Source: Kluyvera sp040932435 (GTDB lineage: Bacteria; Pseudomonadota; Gammaproteobacteria; Enterobacterales; Enterobacteriaceae). Taken from it: a DNA stretch of 64,000 nt. This document shows positions 8,598 through 16,756 of the stretch, in pieces; the stretch's first letter is position 1; every line of letters begins with the position of its first letter. The notes under the pieces are model-generated. The model saw only the letters and a list, made by a program, of their open reading frames with translations, had not been told where the DNA came from and searched no databases. The stretch spans positions 124,001 through 188,000 of the forward strand of contig NZ_JBFQGA010000001.1 in assembly GCF_040932435.1 (NCBI RefSeq), written 5' to 3'. A program made the position numbers and the translations under genes.

Positions 8598-9515
8598 TTA
8601 TAATTGGACGATTTGAACCTGTTGTTTTAATTCTTCTGTACGGCTGAGTTTTCCAAGACCTGCGGAGCCTGCAACGTCGGCACCCGTTGCGCTGGCAAGC
8701 GCGAGTGCATGGGTGACGTCATCATCATTATTGAGCCACCGGCTCAGGAATGCCCCGAGCGCGGCATCGCCTGCACAGGCGGAGCTGACCAGCTCTATTT
8801 CCGGCGCAGAGCAGAACCACAGTTTTGCTCCGTTGGAGAAATAGAGCCCTTTCGCGCCCAGCGTCAGCAGCACGTTGCGTGCGCCGAGGTGGTGTAATGT
8901 CTGCATGGCATCCTGGACCTGCTGGGTGCTTCCAACGCTGAGGTTAAAGATCTCCTTTAATTCATCGTCGTTGGGTTTGATCAACAGCGGGTGAAATTCG
9001 AGGAGTTGTTGTAGTGATGGATGGCTAATATCCAAAATAACTTCGCAGCCTTTTTTCTGGCACAGCGTCATGATCTCGGCATAAAAGCGGCTTTCAATTC
9101 CCGGCGGTAAACTGCCGCTAATTACTAAATAATCACCGGCACGTACGCAATCTAAATGATGAATTACCTGCTGTTTGCAATCATCATCAATACGGGTGCC
9201 GGGATTTACCAGCTTATATTCATCTTGACCATCATTAATAAAAATATTAATGCGCGTCGGTTCGGAAACCCAGGCCGGCGTGACTTTTAGATGCTGTTTT
9301 CGCAGCTCTTCAACAATATAGTGACCGGTGAAGCCGCCAAATATGCCCATGACGTGCGTGGGCTGCTCAAAGTGGTTAAGTACCAAGGAAACGTTAACCC
9401 CTTTTCCATTAGGGCAATATTCGGTGTGCTGCGTCCGATTAACCGCCGAGGGCTGTAGCGGCTGACAAAATATATTCATGTCAATGGCGGTGTTTAACGT
9501 CAGGGTATGGATCAC
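8598..9515 (-). CDS. tagK: 1-phosphofructokinase-like tagatose-phosphate kinase (TagK, PfkB family)
   Basis: A PfkB-family sugar-phosphate kinase of 305 residues related to FruK and LacC. It has the N-terminal TLTLNTAIDMN, GKGVNVSLVLNHF, and the C-terminal ATP site SACAGDAALGAF with catalytic Asp near residue 250. It would phosphorylate tagatose-1-phosphate (from the PTS) to tagatose-1,6-bisphosphate for GatY/GatZ. The start is GTG 9515: AAGGAG sits 7 bases before it, while the longer frame to 9557 has no ribosome site and would overlap gatY. Confidence 0.83.
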   Translation of the reverse strand: MIHTLTLNTAIDMNIFCQPLQPSAVNRTQHTEYCPNGKGVNVSLVLNHFEQPTHVMGIFGGFTGHYIVEELRKQHLKVTPAWVSEPTRINIFINDGQDEYKLVNPGTRIDDDCKQQVIHHLDCVRAGDYLVISGSLPPGIESRFYAEIMTLCQKKGCEVILDISHPSLQQLLEFHPLLIKPNDDELKEIFNLSVGSTQQVQDAMQTLHHLGARNVLLTLGAKGLYFSNGAKLWFCSAPEIELVSSACAGDAALGAFLSRWLNNDDDVTHALALASATGADVAGSAGLGKLSRTEELKQQVQIVQL

Positions 9516-9538
9516 GACAAAGCTCCTTGCGCCGGATT

Positions 9539-10393
9539 CTACAGTTGACCTTCGCAACCGCAGACGTGAATGACCTTGCGGACAACTTCTTTCATCGCTT
9601 CTTTCGCAGGCTTCATGTAGTAGCGTGGATCGTTAGCGTCGGGCTTATCAATAAAGTACTGTTTCAACGCGTCAGAGAAGGCAATTTTCAGCTCGGTTGC
9701 TACGTTGACTTTGCAGACACCCAATGAAATCGCCCGGCGGATGTCTGCATCTGGTAGACCGGAAGCTCCATGTAACACCAGCGGAACATCAACGCGATCG
9801 CGAATAGCGGCTAAGCGTTCAAAGTCGAGTTTCGGTTCAGCCGCGTACATTCCATGTGCGGTGCCGATGGCGACTGCCAGTGAATCAATACCGGTACGAG
9901 TGACGAATTCACGGGCCTGCTCTGGGTTGGTGTACAGCGCATCCTTGGCATCAACGACCAAATCATCTTCCACACCACCTAAGCGGCCGAGCTCAGCTTC
10001 TACGCTCGCATCGTAGCGATGGCTAAGTTCCACCACGCTTTTGACGAGAGCAATGTTTTCCTCAAACGGAGAATGAGATCCGTCGATCATAACGGAGCGG
10101 ATCCCTGCTTGGACCTTACGTGTGATATCAGCCAGATCTTCATGGTGATCAAGATGCAGTGCTAGCGGCTGATCCCAAAGTTTTGCCAGATCGCGGGCGA
10201 TCGCCACCACATTACCGGTGCCTGCATAACTGTAAGTTCCCGGCGTTCCGGCAAGGATCAACGGTGCGCGCATTTCGGCTGCAGTTTCTACCACCACCTG
10301 CATCGTTTCCAGATTGTGGATGTTAAAAGCGGGGACGGCATATCCCTTACGTTGAGCTTTTAACAGCATGTTTTTGCTAGAGATGATGTACAT
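9539..10393 (-). CDS. gatY: D-tagatose-1,6-bisphosphate aldolase catalytic subunit GatY
   Basis: Zinc-dependent class II aldolase, 284 residues as in E. coli. It splits tagatose-1,6-bisphosphate into dihydroxyacetone phosphate and glyceraldehyde-3-phosphate. Catalytic Asp82 and metal ligand His83 lie in LHLDHHED; further metal ligands are in AIGTAHG and VLHGASGLP. The start is ATG 10393 (MYIISSKNML) with AAAGGG upstream. It is the first gene of the leftward tag operon, with its partner GatZ four genes away. KbaY is nearly identical in fold, but the gat genes around it favour GatY. Confidence 0.94.
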   Translation of the reverse strand: MYIISSKNMLLKAQRKGYAVPAFNIHNLETMQVVVETAAEMRAPLILAGTPGTYSYAGTGNVVAIARDLAKLWDQPLALHLDHHEDLADITRKVQAGIRSVMIDGSHSPFEENIALVKSVVELSHRYDASVEAELGRLGGVEDDLVVDAKDALYTNPEQAREFVTRTGIDSLAVAIGTAHGMYAAEPKLDFERLAAIRDRVDVPLVLHGASGLPDADIRRAISLGVCKVNVATELKIAFSDALKQYFIDKPDANDPRYYMKPAKEAMKEVVRKVIHVCGCEGQL

Positions 10394-10709
10394 AATTGAC
10401 CCTTTGTTTTCAAAATTAAAGTTAATTTCAGCTTTACTCTTACGTTTTGAAAGTAATTTAGCGATCGTTTCGCAATCGCGTTGTGATCGAATGCACATAA
10501 CTCTTAATTTACTTTTTAAAATGAAAGTTATTATTTGCTGATGGCTTTCGTTTTAAAATTTTTAGCAAGAGTGATGATTGTTAGTATCTATTTGAAAAAT
10601 ATAATTTTTATTGTCTTAATGGATCATCGCATTGTCTTGCGGTTTGACAAAAGAAAATGAAAATTTAAAAATGAAAGTTATTCCTCGAGAGCAAAAAAGG
10701 CACAACACT
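10394..10709. promoter_or_regulatory. Divergent control region gatY / DeoR-type regulator, with repeated operator-like words
   Basis: AT-rich 316 bases between divergent genes. The word TAAAATGAAAGTTATT occurs at about 10517-10532 and, with one change, at about 10667-10682, exactly 150 bp apart. Relatives are AAAATTAAAGTTAATTT (about 10412-10428), TTTTGAAAGTAATTTA (about 10445-10460) and an inverted GCTTTCGTTTTAAAA (about 10544-10558). These are plausible DeoR-family operators for GatR or the divergent regulator. Placing the regulator start at GTG 10710 keeps all copies non-coding. Confidence 0.6.
10480..10499. promoter_or_regulatory. Candidate CRP site upstream of gatY
   Basis: TGTGA-TCGAAT-GCACA at 10482-10497 is one base from the CRP consensus TGTGA-N6-TCACA. 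It lies about 97 bp upstream of the gatY start, suiting catabolite activation of a PTS sugar operon. Confidence 0.6.
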
Positions 10710-11543
10710 GTGGCAAAACCGTCAACCAGCCTGCTGAAAAGACGCTTAGATATTGCGGAGATCGTACGCAAAAACGGAGAAATTAAAGTCGACGATCTGG
10801 CTGAGATGCTTGCCGTTTCTGGAGTGACAATCCGTAATGACCTCAATTATCTGGAGCAGCAGGGCTATCTGAAGCGCTCGTTTGGTGGCGCAATTTATAC
10901 TGCGCAACAGGCAACTCCGGTGGTTCAAATCCGCGAGCCTGCTGCCGCCGTTATCGATAAAGCATTGGAAACCGAAATGGCGCGTCAGGTTGCCGTGCAG
11001 ATTGATGATGGCGATACCGTGTTCTTGGGCCCCGGCTCAATATTACGCAAGGTGATCCCTTTTATTGCCGAACACGAAGAGCTTTGTCTGCTGATGAATG
11101 ACTTGGCTCATGTGCCTCTTGCACAAGAGTTTCTCAACGGTGAAAGCGTACTTCTGGGTGGCGTATTAAACAGAGAGGGCAGTGAAGTCGAAGGGGAACT
11201 GGCGTTAAGTGCATTCCGTCAATATCGCCCTTCGCGGACGCTCATTGCCGTGGATCATATTGCTGAAGACGGCACGCTGAGCGTGAGAAATGAAACGCGT
11301 GCGCGCCTGCTTCATGAAGCCGTCACGCAAAGCGAACGCGTGATAGTGGTGGTGCCCAGGCGCCCGGTTTATGGTGAGAAGCGCTATGCCGTGGCCGAGT
11401 TACAGCAGGTCAGCGGCATCGTAACGCCGCAGGTTGTGGCAGCTGAATACCATGCACGATTTCTCGCGGCAGGGCTTACCAACAGCTATACCAACAATGA
11501 ATGCCTGACATGGCTCAATCCTGCGATGCAAAAAGTGAAGTGA
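10710..11543 (+). CDS. DeoR-family transcriptional regulator, probable tag/gat regulator
   Basis: 277 residues with an N-terminal DeoR winged helix-turn-helix (RRLDIAEIVRKNGEIKVDDL, then SGVTIRNDLNYLEQQGYLKRSFGGA) and a DeoR-type effector domain (DDGDTVFLGPGS). It is distinct from GatR and divergent from gatY. The start GTG 10710 is chosen because an AAGG element precedes it and because upstream ATGs (10632, 10671) fall in repeated operator-like DNA without ribosome sites. Ten bases downstream is a sugar kinase, so both form one unit. Target genes are inferred from position. Confidence 0.75.
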   Translation: MAKPSTSLLKRRLDIAEIVRKNGEIKVDDLAEMLAVSGVTIRNDLNYLEQQGYLKRSFGGAIYTAQQATPVVQIREPAAAVIDKALETEMARQVAVQIDDGDTVFLGPGSILRKVIPFIAEHEELCLLMNDLAHVPLAQEFLNGESVLLGGVLNREGSEVEGELALSAFRQYRPSRTLIAVDHIAEDGTLSVRNETRARLLHEAVTQSERVIVVVPRRPVYGEKRYAVAELQQVSGIVTPQVVAAEYHARFLAAGLTNSYTNNECLTWLNPAMQKVK

Positions 11544-11553
11544 AGGAGCGGTG

Positions 11554-12507
11554 ATGAACGTGACTATATGTACCATCGGCGAGCTGTTGGTGGAGTTCCT
11601 CGCCAAGGAAGAAAATCAGGGATTCTCGCGGCCGGGAGAGTTTTGGGGGCCATATCCTAGCGGCGCTCCGGCTATTTTTGCCGATCAGGTGGCGAAATTA
11701 GGCTTCGGGTCGGTCTTATTTAGCTGTGTGGGCAGCGACGCTTTCGGCGAGATGAACATTGCGCGACTGGAAAAAGATGGCGTCAACGTCAACGGCATCG
11801 CGATGTTACCAAAGGCAACGACCGGCAGCGCTTTTGTCAGCTACCGCAATCAGGCTCAACGTGATTTCATTTTCAATATGCCCAACAGCGCGTGCGGTCT
11901 GTTGACGGCTGACCACATCGACGAGGCGCTGCTAAACCAGTGCAATCACTTCCATATCATGGGATCGTCGCTGTTCTCGTTCCGCATTATAGACGCCATG
12001 CGAAAGGCGATTGAAAATGTGAAATCACGAAATGGCACGGTGTCGTTTGACCCGAATATTCGTAAAGAGATGCTTAATATTCCCGAGATGTCTCAAGCCT
12101 TTGAGTATATTTTGGATTACACGGATATCTTTTTACCTAGCGATGGCGAACTGGATTACTTCGGCCTCAATCGCGGTCGCGATGAGCAGGTCTTAGTCGA
12201 CAAGTTGCTTAAACGCGGCGTAAAACATGTGGTGATCAAGCGTGGGCCGCGTGGCGCGAGCTACTTTAGCGGAGAGGAAACTCATCATGTTGCGGGCTTT
12301 AATGTCCCGGTGGTAGACCCAACCGGCGCGGGTGACTGTTTCGGTGCGACGTTTGTTAGCCTGTTTTTATCCGGCATGTTGCCACCAGAAGCGCTGAAGT
12401 GGGCCAATGCCAGCGGCTCACTGGCTATTGCGCAGCGTGGCCCAATGGAAGGCACTTCGACACGCGCACAAATCGCCGCTTTCCTCGCACACCACCAAGC
12501 CGCTTAA
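11554..12507 (+). CDS. PfkB-family carbohydrate kinase (probable tagatose kinase)
   Basis: 317 residues of ribokinase/PfkB type. N-terminal substrate region ICTIGELLVEF and PSGAPAIFADQVAKLGF; C-terminal signature VVDPTGAGDCFGATFV with the catalytic Asp in GAGD. It resembles proteins annotated as tagatose kinase (tagatose to tagatose-6-phosphate); another ketose or keto-acid substrate such as 2-keto-3-deoxygluconate cannot be excluded. The start ATG 11554 is chosen over GTG 11551 because AAGGAG is 5 bases upstream. It would let unphosphorylated tagatose enter the GatYZ route. Confidence 0.75.
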   Translation: MNVTICTIGELLVEFLAKEENQGFSRPGEFWGPYPSGAPAIFADQVAKLGFGSVLFSCVGSDAFGEMNIARLEKDGVNVNGIAMLPKATTGSAFVSYRNQAQRDFIFNMPNSACGLLTADHIDEALLNQCNHFHIMGSSLFSFRIIDAMRKAIENVKSRNGTVSFDPNIRKEMLNIPEMSQAFEYILDYTDIFLPSDGELDYFGLNRGRDEQVLVDKLLKRGVKHVVIKRGPRGASYFSGEETHHVAGFNVPVVDPTGAGDCFGATFVSLFLSGMLPPEALKWANASGSLAIAQRGPMEGTSTRAQIAAFLAHHQAA

Positions 12508-12513
12508 AGTGGA

Positions 12514-12592
12514 CATTGCCCGGTGGCGCAGGTTTACCGGGCCTACAACGTCATCGTTACTTTCTGATTTGTAGGCCCGATAAATAGGTAGA
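12514..12592. repeat. REP/BIME-type palindromic elements
   Basis: TGCCCGGTGGCG...TACCGGGCCTAC (about 12518-12546) and an inverted partial copy TTTGTAGGCCCGATAAATA (12569 onward) match the enterobacterial REP consensus. They lie between the convergent kinase gene and garD. Confidence 0.75.
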
Positions 12593-12608
12593 GAGCAATC
12601 TGTGGCTA

Positions 12609-14180
12609 TCAGGTCACCGGAGCCGGGTTAAAGACGGCCAGCTGGTTATGCAGCCCCCACTGATCCGAGAATGTTTTCTTACGTCCGCTCGCCACGTCGA
12701 GAATAAAGAGGAACAGTTTCAGTCCTACGTCTTCAATCGTCTCTTCGCCGGTGGCGATGGTTCCGGCGTTGATATCCATTAAGTCAAACCAGCGGTTGGC
12801 AAGCTCGGTGCGGGTGGCCATCTTGATAACGGGCACCGCCATCAGGCCGTAAGGCGTACCGCGACCAGTGGTGAAAACCTGCACGGTGATCCCCGATGCC
12901 ACCTGCTGGGTGCCGCAAACAAAGTCGCTGGCAGGCGTGGCGGCGTAAATCAAACCGCGTTTGGTGGGGCGTTGACCGGGTGACAGCACCTCGACAATCG
13001 CGCTCTTACCTGATTTTGCAATTGAGCCGAGCGCTTTTTCGACGACATTAGCCAGCCCGCCTTTTTTGTTACCTGGAGAGGGGTTAGCGCTGCGGTCGGT
13101 TTGTCCCATCTCGAGATAGTTATCGTACCAAGCCATCTCTTCAAGCAGCCGTTTACCCACTTCCTCATTGATGGCACGCGGCGTTAGCAGGTGGATGGCG
13201 TCACGGACCTCGGTGACTTCTGAGAACATCACGGTGGCACCGCAACGTACCAGCAGGTCTGAGGCATATCCCACCGCAGGGTTGGCGGTCACGCCGGAGA
13301 AGGCATCGCTGCCGCCACACTGCATTCCTACGACCAGTTCGGAAGCCGGGCAGGTTTCGCGCTGACGCTGGTTGAGCTTTGCCAAGTGGCGTTCAGCGAC
13401 GAGAAGAATGTCCTCGACCATCGATTTAAATCCGACGTGCTGCTCATCTTGCAGACGCACGATGCTGGCGCTGTCGACCGGGATGCTCTGCACATCCTCG
13501 GTGCCTGCTAGCAGGCGTTCCGGCTGCAGCTTCTCACAGCCAAGACCCACCACCATCACCTCGCCGCCGAAGTTTGGGTTCAGCGCGATATTGTGGATGG
13601 TACGGATGGGCACAATGGCTGCCGGGGCGTTGATCGCCACACCGCAGCCGTACAAGTGGTTTAGACCAACCACGCCGTCGACGTTCGGGTATTTTGGCAG
13701 CAGGTCGCGCTCAATGATTTTAACTACATAATCGACCACCCCCGCGACGCAGTGCACGCTGGTGGAAATGCCCAGCAGGTTTTTCGTTCCCACGCTTCCG
13801 TCCGCATTGCGGTAGCCTTCAAAGGTATAGCCCTCAAGCGCTGGCAGCGACTCAGGGACTTTGGTCGCCAACGGCAGCGTATTGAGTGGTGGTGCTTTTG
13901 GCAGGGAGACGGTGGATTCGTCGATCCAACTGCCTTTGGCGATGTCGCGAACCGCGTAGCCAATGATTTCGCCGTAGCGAATAATTTCGCCATTATGGGG
14001 AATATCCACCAATGCGACTTTATGGCCCTGGGGAATATGTTCGATTAATTCCAGACCATCAGGAAAAAGCGTGCCCGCTTTTAATCCGTTATCGTTGACA
14101 ATAATTGCAACATTATCGGTTGCATGCACTTTTATATAAAAGGCAGTCGGCGACTCTTGTCTGATTTCAATGTTAGCCAT
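12609..14180 (-). CDS. garD: Galactarate dehydratase GarD
   Basis: Iron-dependent dehydratase converting galactarate to 5-keto-4-deoxy-D-glucarate, 523 residues exactly as in E. coli and highly similar throughout. It has an N-terminal SAF-like domain (about 1-100), then the UxaA/GarD catalytic region (GYRNADGSVGTKN, GLNHLYGCG, GMQCGGSDAFSGVTANPA) and the C-terminal GTQQVASGITVQVFTTGRGTP segment (quoted in parts). It is divergent from garPLRK and supplies the substrate of GarL. UxaA further along the window is a paralogue. Confidence 0.97.
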   Translation of the reverse strand: MANIEIRQESPTAFYIKVHATDNVAIIVNDNGLKAGTLFPDGLELIEHIPQGHKVALVDIPHNGEIIRYGEIIGYAVRDIAKGSWIDESTVSLPKAPPLNTLPLATKVPESLPALEGYTFEGYRNADGSVGTKNLLGISTSVHCVAGVVDYVVKIIERDLLPKYPNVDGVVGLNHLYGCGVAINAPAAIVPIRTIHNIALNPNFGGEVMVVGLGCEKLQPERLLAGTEDVQSIPVDSASIVRLQDEQHVGFKSMVEDILLVAERHLAKLNQRQRETCPASELVVGMQCGGSDAFSGVTANPAVGYASDLLVRCGATVMFSEVTEVRDAIHLLTPRAINEEVGKRLLEEMAWYDNYLEMGQTDRSANPSPGNKKGGLANVVEKALGSIAKSGKSAIVEVLSPGQRPTKRGLIYAATPASDFVCGTQQVASGITVQVFTTGRGTPYGLMAVPVIKMATRTELANRWFDLMDINAGTIATGEETIEDVGLKLFLFILDVASGRKKTFSDQWGLHNQLAVFNPAPVT

Positions 14181-14583
14181 TGTCCAGCATTCTCCAGCAA
14201 AAGAATAAGGTATATAAGTACTTCGCTTCTGGTTATAGGAAATAAAAGTACTGTGAAGATGAAATAAAGAATGTCAGGAGTTTAGCTTTAAAAATGTGAC
14301 GTAGATCACCCATCATCGCGATGCTAGGCGGGGCAAGGGCATCAATCGTTGAATTTGTGCATTAGCGCCCAGTGTTATGTGCATATGATCAATTTAATGA
14401 ATTTTATAAGCATGTAAATTGGATGTCTGCACAATGTGCCTAGGGGGCATCCTGATTATACTGAATCTCGATTTCATGGTATCTGATTTTTTTCTGAGAT
14501 TATTGTTGTTAATAAATAGTCAGCGAAATACACCTTAATAAAAAATAATAAAATTAAGGTGTCCTGTACCCGAGGATAATAAA
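14181..14583. promoter_or_regulatory. Divergent garD/garP control region with CRP site and TGTGCA repeats
   Basis: 403 bases without a gene. TGTGA-CGTAGA-TCACC (14295-14310) is a near-perfect CRP site. TGTGCAT occurs at 14356-14362 and 14378-14384 (22 bp apart), and TGCACAATGTGC (14428-14439) is a near palindrome of the same word. These suit an operator for CdaR, the known activator of gar genes, but I do not know its consensus well enough to name them. The garP start follows an AT-rich leader with GAGG upstream. Confidence 0.6.
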
Positions 14584-15924
14584 ATGATACACGATACTGC
14601 TGATGTGGCTGAGTCAAAAAAGGGTATGCCTACCCGATATTTAATTTTATTCATTATTTTTATGGTGACAGCGGTTAACTATGCAGACCGTGCAACGCTG
14701 TCTATTGCCGGGACATCCGTCGCGAAGGAGCTGGATCTTAGCGCGATTTCAATGGGGTATATCTTCTCTGCATTTGGTTGGGCTTACTTGCTCATGCAGA
14801 TCCCCGGTGGCTGGCTGCTGGATAAATTTGGCTCGAAGAAAGTTTATACCTACAGCCTGTTCTTCTGGTCGCTGTTTACTTTCCTGCAGGGCTTTATTGG
14901 CTTTTTCCCGCTGGCGTGGGCCGGCGTCTCAATGTTCTTCATGCGCTTTATGCTGGGCTTTTCAGAAGCACCGTCCTTCCCGGCTAACGCCCGCATCGTG
15001 GCGGCCTGGTTCCCAACCAAAGAGCGCGGCACGGCATCGGCCATCTTTAACTCTGCACAGTATTTCTCGCTCGCGTTGTTCTCGCCGCTGCTGGGCTGGT
15101 TAACCTTTGCGTGGGGCTGGGAGCATGTCTTTACGGTCATGGGTGCGATTGGCTTCGTGCTGACCGGCTTATGGGTGAAGTTCGTGCACAACCCAACCGA
15201 CCATCCGCGGATGAGCAAAGAAGAGCTGAAATTCATTGCGGATAATGGCGCAGTGGTTGATATGGACCATAAAAAGCCGGGCAGCGATGCGGCGAAGGGT
15301 CCGAAGCTCGATTACATCAAGCAGCTGCTCAGTAGCCGTATGATGTTAGGTATCTTCTTCGGCCAGTACTTCTTAAATACCATCACCTGGTTCTTCCTCA
15401 CCTGGTTCCCCATTTACTTGGTGCAGGATAAAGGCATGTCGATTCTGAAAGTCGGGATGGTGGCGTCGATTCCTGCACTGTGCGGTTTTGCCGGCGGCGT
15501 GCTGGGCGGGCTGTTCTCTGACTACCTGATCCGCCGCGGCTGTACGCTGACCTTTGCCCGTAAACTGCCAATCGTGCTGGGCATGCTGTTGGCCTCAACG
15601 ATTATTCTGTGTAATTACACCGATAACACGGCGCTGGTGGTGGCATTAATGGCACTGGCGTTCTTTGGTAAAGGTTTTGGTGCTCTGGGCTGGCCAGTTA
15701 TCTCTGATGTGGCGCCCAAAGAGATTGTAGGCCTGTGCGGCGGGGTGTTTAACGTGTTCGGCAACGTTGCTTCAATCGTTACGCCGCTGGTGATTGGCTA
15801 TATCGTCAGCGAGCTGCACTCCTTTAATGGCGCACTGATTTTTGTAGGCTGCTCTGCGCTGATGATGATGGTTTGCTACCTGTTTGTAGTGGGCGACATT
15901 AAGCGTCTGGAACTGCGTAAGTAA
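14584..15924 (+). CDS. garP: Galactarate/glucarate MFS transporter GarP
   Basis: Proton-coupled importer of galactarate and glucarate, 446 residues (E. coli 444). Twelve membrane segments of the anion:cation symporter branch of the major facilitator superfamily. Signature NYADRATLSIAG in the first helix and GGWLLDKFGSKKVY after the second. Start ATG 14584 with GAGG a few bases upstream. It leads garP-garL-garR-garK. Only the first ten or so residues differ much from E. coli. Confidence 0.96.
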   Translation: MIHDTADVAESKKGMPTRYLILFIIFMVTAVNYADRATLSIAGTSVAKELDLSAISMGYIFSAFGWAYLLMQIPGGWLLDKFGSKKVYTYSLFFWSLFTFLQGFIGFFPLAWAGVSMFFMRFMLGFSEAPSFPANARIVAAWFPTKERGTASAIFNSAQYFSLALFSPLLGWLTFAWGWEHVFTVMGAIGFVLTGLWVKFVHNPTDHPRMSKEELKFIADNGAVVDMDHKKPGSDAAKGPKLDYIKQLLSSRMMLGIFFGQYFLNTITWFFLTWFPIYLVQDKGMSILKVGMVASIPALCGFAGGVLGGLFSDYLIRRGCTLTFARKLPIVLGMLLASTIILCNYTDNTALVVALMALAFFGKGFGALGWPVISDVAPKEIVGLCGGVFNVFGNVASIVTPLVIGYIVSELHSFNGALIFVGCSALMMMVCYLFVVGDIKRLELRK

Positions 15925-15950
15925 GTCACGACTAACTTAAGGTAATGAAA

Positions 15951-16721
15951 ATGGATAACGCGATTTTCCCTAACAAATTCAAAGCAGCCCTGGCTGCGCA
16001 TCAGGTTCAAATTGGTTGCTGGTCAGCGTTATCCAGCCCAATCAGTACCGAAGTGTTAGGCCTGGCCGGATTCGACTGGCTGGTGCTGGACGGCGAACAT
16101 GCGCCGAACGATATCACCACGTTAATTCCGCAGCTGATGGCGTTAAAAGGCAGCGCCAGCGCACCGGTGGTCCGTATCCCGACCAACGAACCGGTGATTA
16201 TCAAACGCATGCTGGATATCGGTTTTTATAACTTCCTGATCCCGTTTGTTGAAACCCAGGAGCAGGCAGAGCAGGCGGTCGCCTCTACCCGTTATCCGCC
16301 TGAAGGCATTCGCGGTGTTTCTGTCTCCCACCGCGGCAACATGTTTGGCACCGTGGCGGATTATTTCGCGCAGTCCAACCAGAACATCACCATCCTTGTG
16401 CAGATTGAAAGCCAGCTGGGTGTTGATAGCGTGGATGCTATCGCGGCAACTGACGGCGTTGATGGCATTTTTGTCGGCCCAAGCGACCTGGCTGCGGCCC
16501 TAGGCCATCTCGGCAATGCTTCGCACCCGGAAGTCCAGCAGGCGATTAAACATATCTTTGCTCGTGCGAAAGCGCACGGTAAACCAAGCGGTATTTTGGC
16601 ACCGGTCGAAGCCGATGCGCGCCGCTATCTGGAGTGGGGCGCCACCTTTGTGGCCGTCGGCAGCGATTTGGGCGTGTTCCGTTCCGGGACGCAAAAACTC
16701 GCCGATGCCTTTAAAAAGTAA
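15951..16721 (+). CDS. garL: 5-keto-4-deoxy-D-glucarate aldolase GarL
   Basis: Class II (magnesium-dependent) HpcH/HpaI-family aldolase, 256 residues. It cleaves 5-keto-4-deoxy-D-glucarate to pyruvate and tartronate semialdehyde. Visible metal and substrate elements: DWLVLDGEHAPND, ILVQIESQ (Glu ligand) and GIFVGPSDLAAALG (Asp ligand). The start ATG 15951 gives the E. coli length and has AAGG 8 bases away; ATG 15945 is only 2 bases from it. It lies 26 bases after garP. Confidence 0.96.
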   Translation: MDNAIFPNKFKAALAAHQVQIGCWSALSSPISTEVLGLAGFDWLVLDGEHAPNDITTLIPQLMALKGSASAPVVRIPTNEPVIIKRMLDIGFYNFLIPFVETQEQAEQAVASTRYPPEGIRGVSVSHRGNMFGTVADYFAQSNQNITILVQIESQLGVDSVDAIAATDGVDGIFVGPSDLAAALGHLGNASHPEVQQAIKHIFARAKAHGKPSGILAPVEADARRYLEWGATFVAVGSDLGVFRSGTQKLADAFKK

Positions 16722-16756
16722 CCACCGCGAATACACGCAAACTTGAGGAAATGACG

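Noticed and set aside
10632..10709. N-terminal extension of the DeoR regulator from ATG 10632 or 10671
   Set aside because: No ribosome site precedes either ATG and the segment contains a copy of the operator-like repeat; GTG 10710 is better supported.
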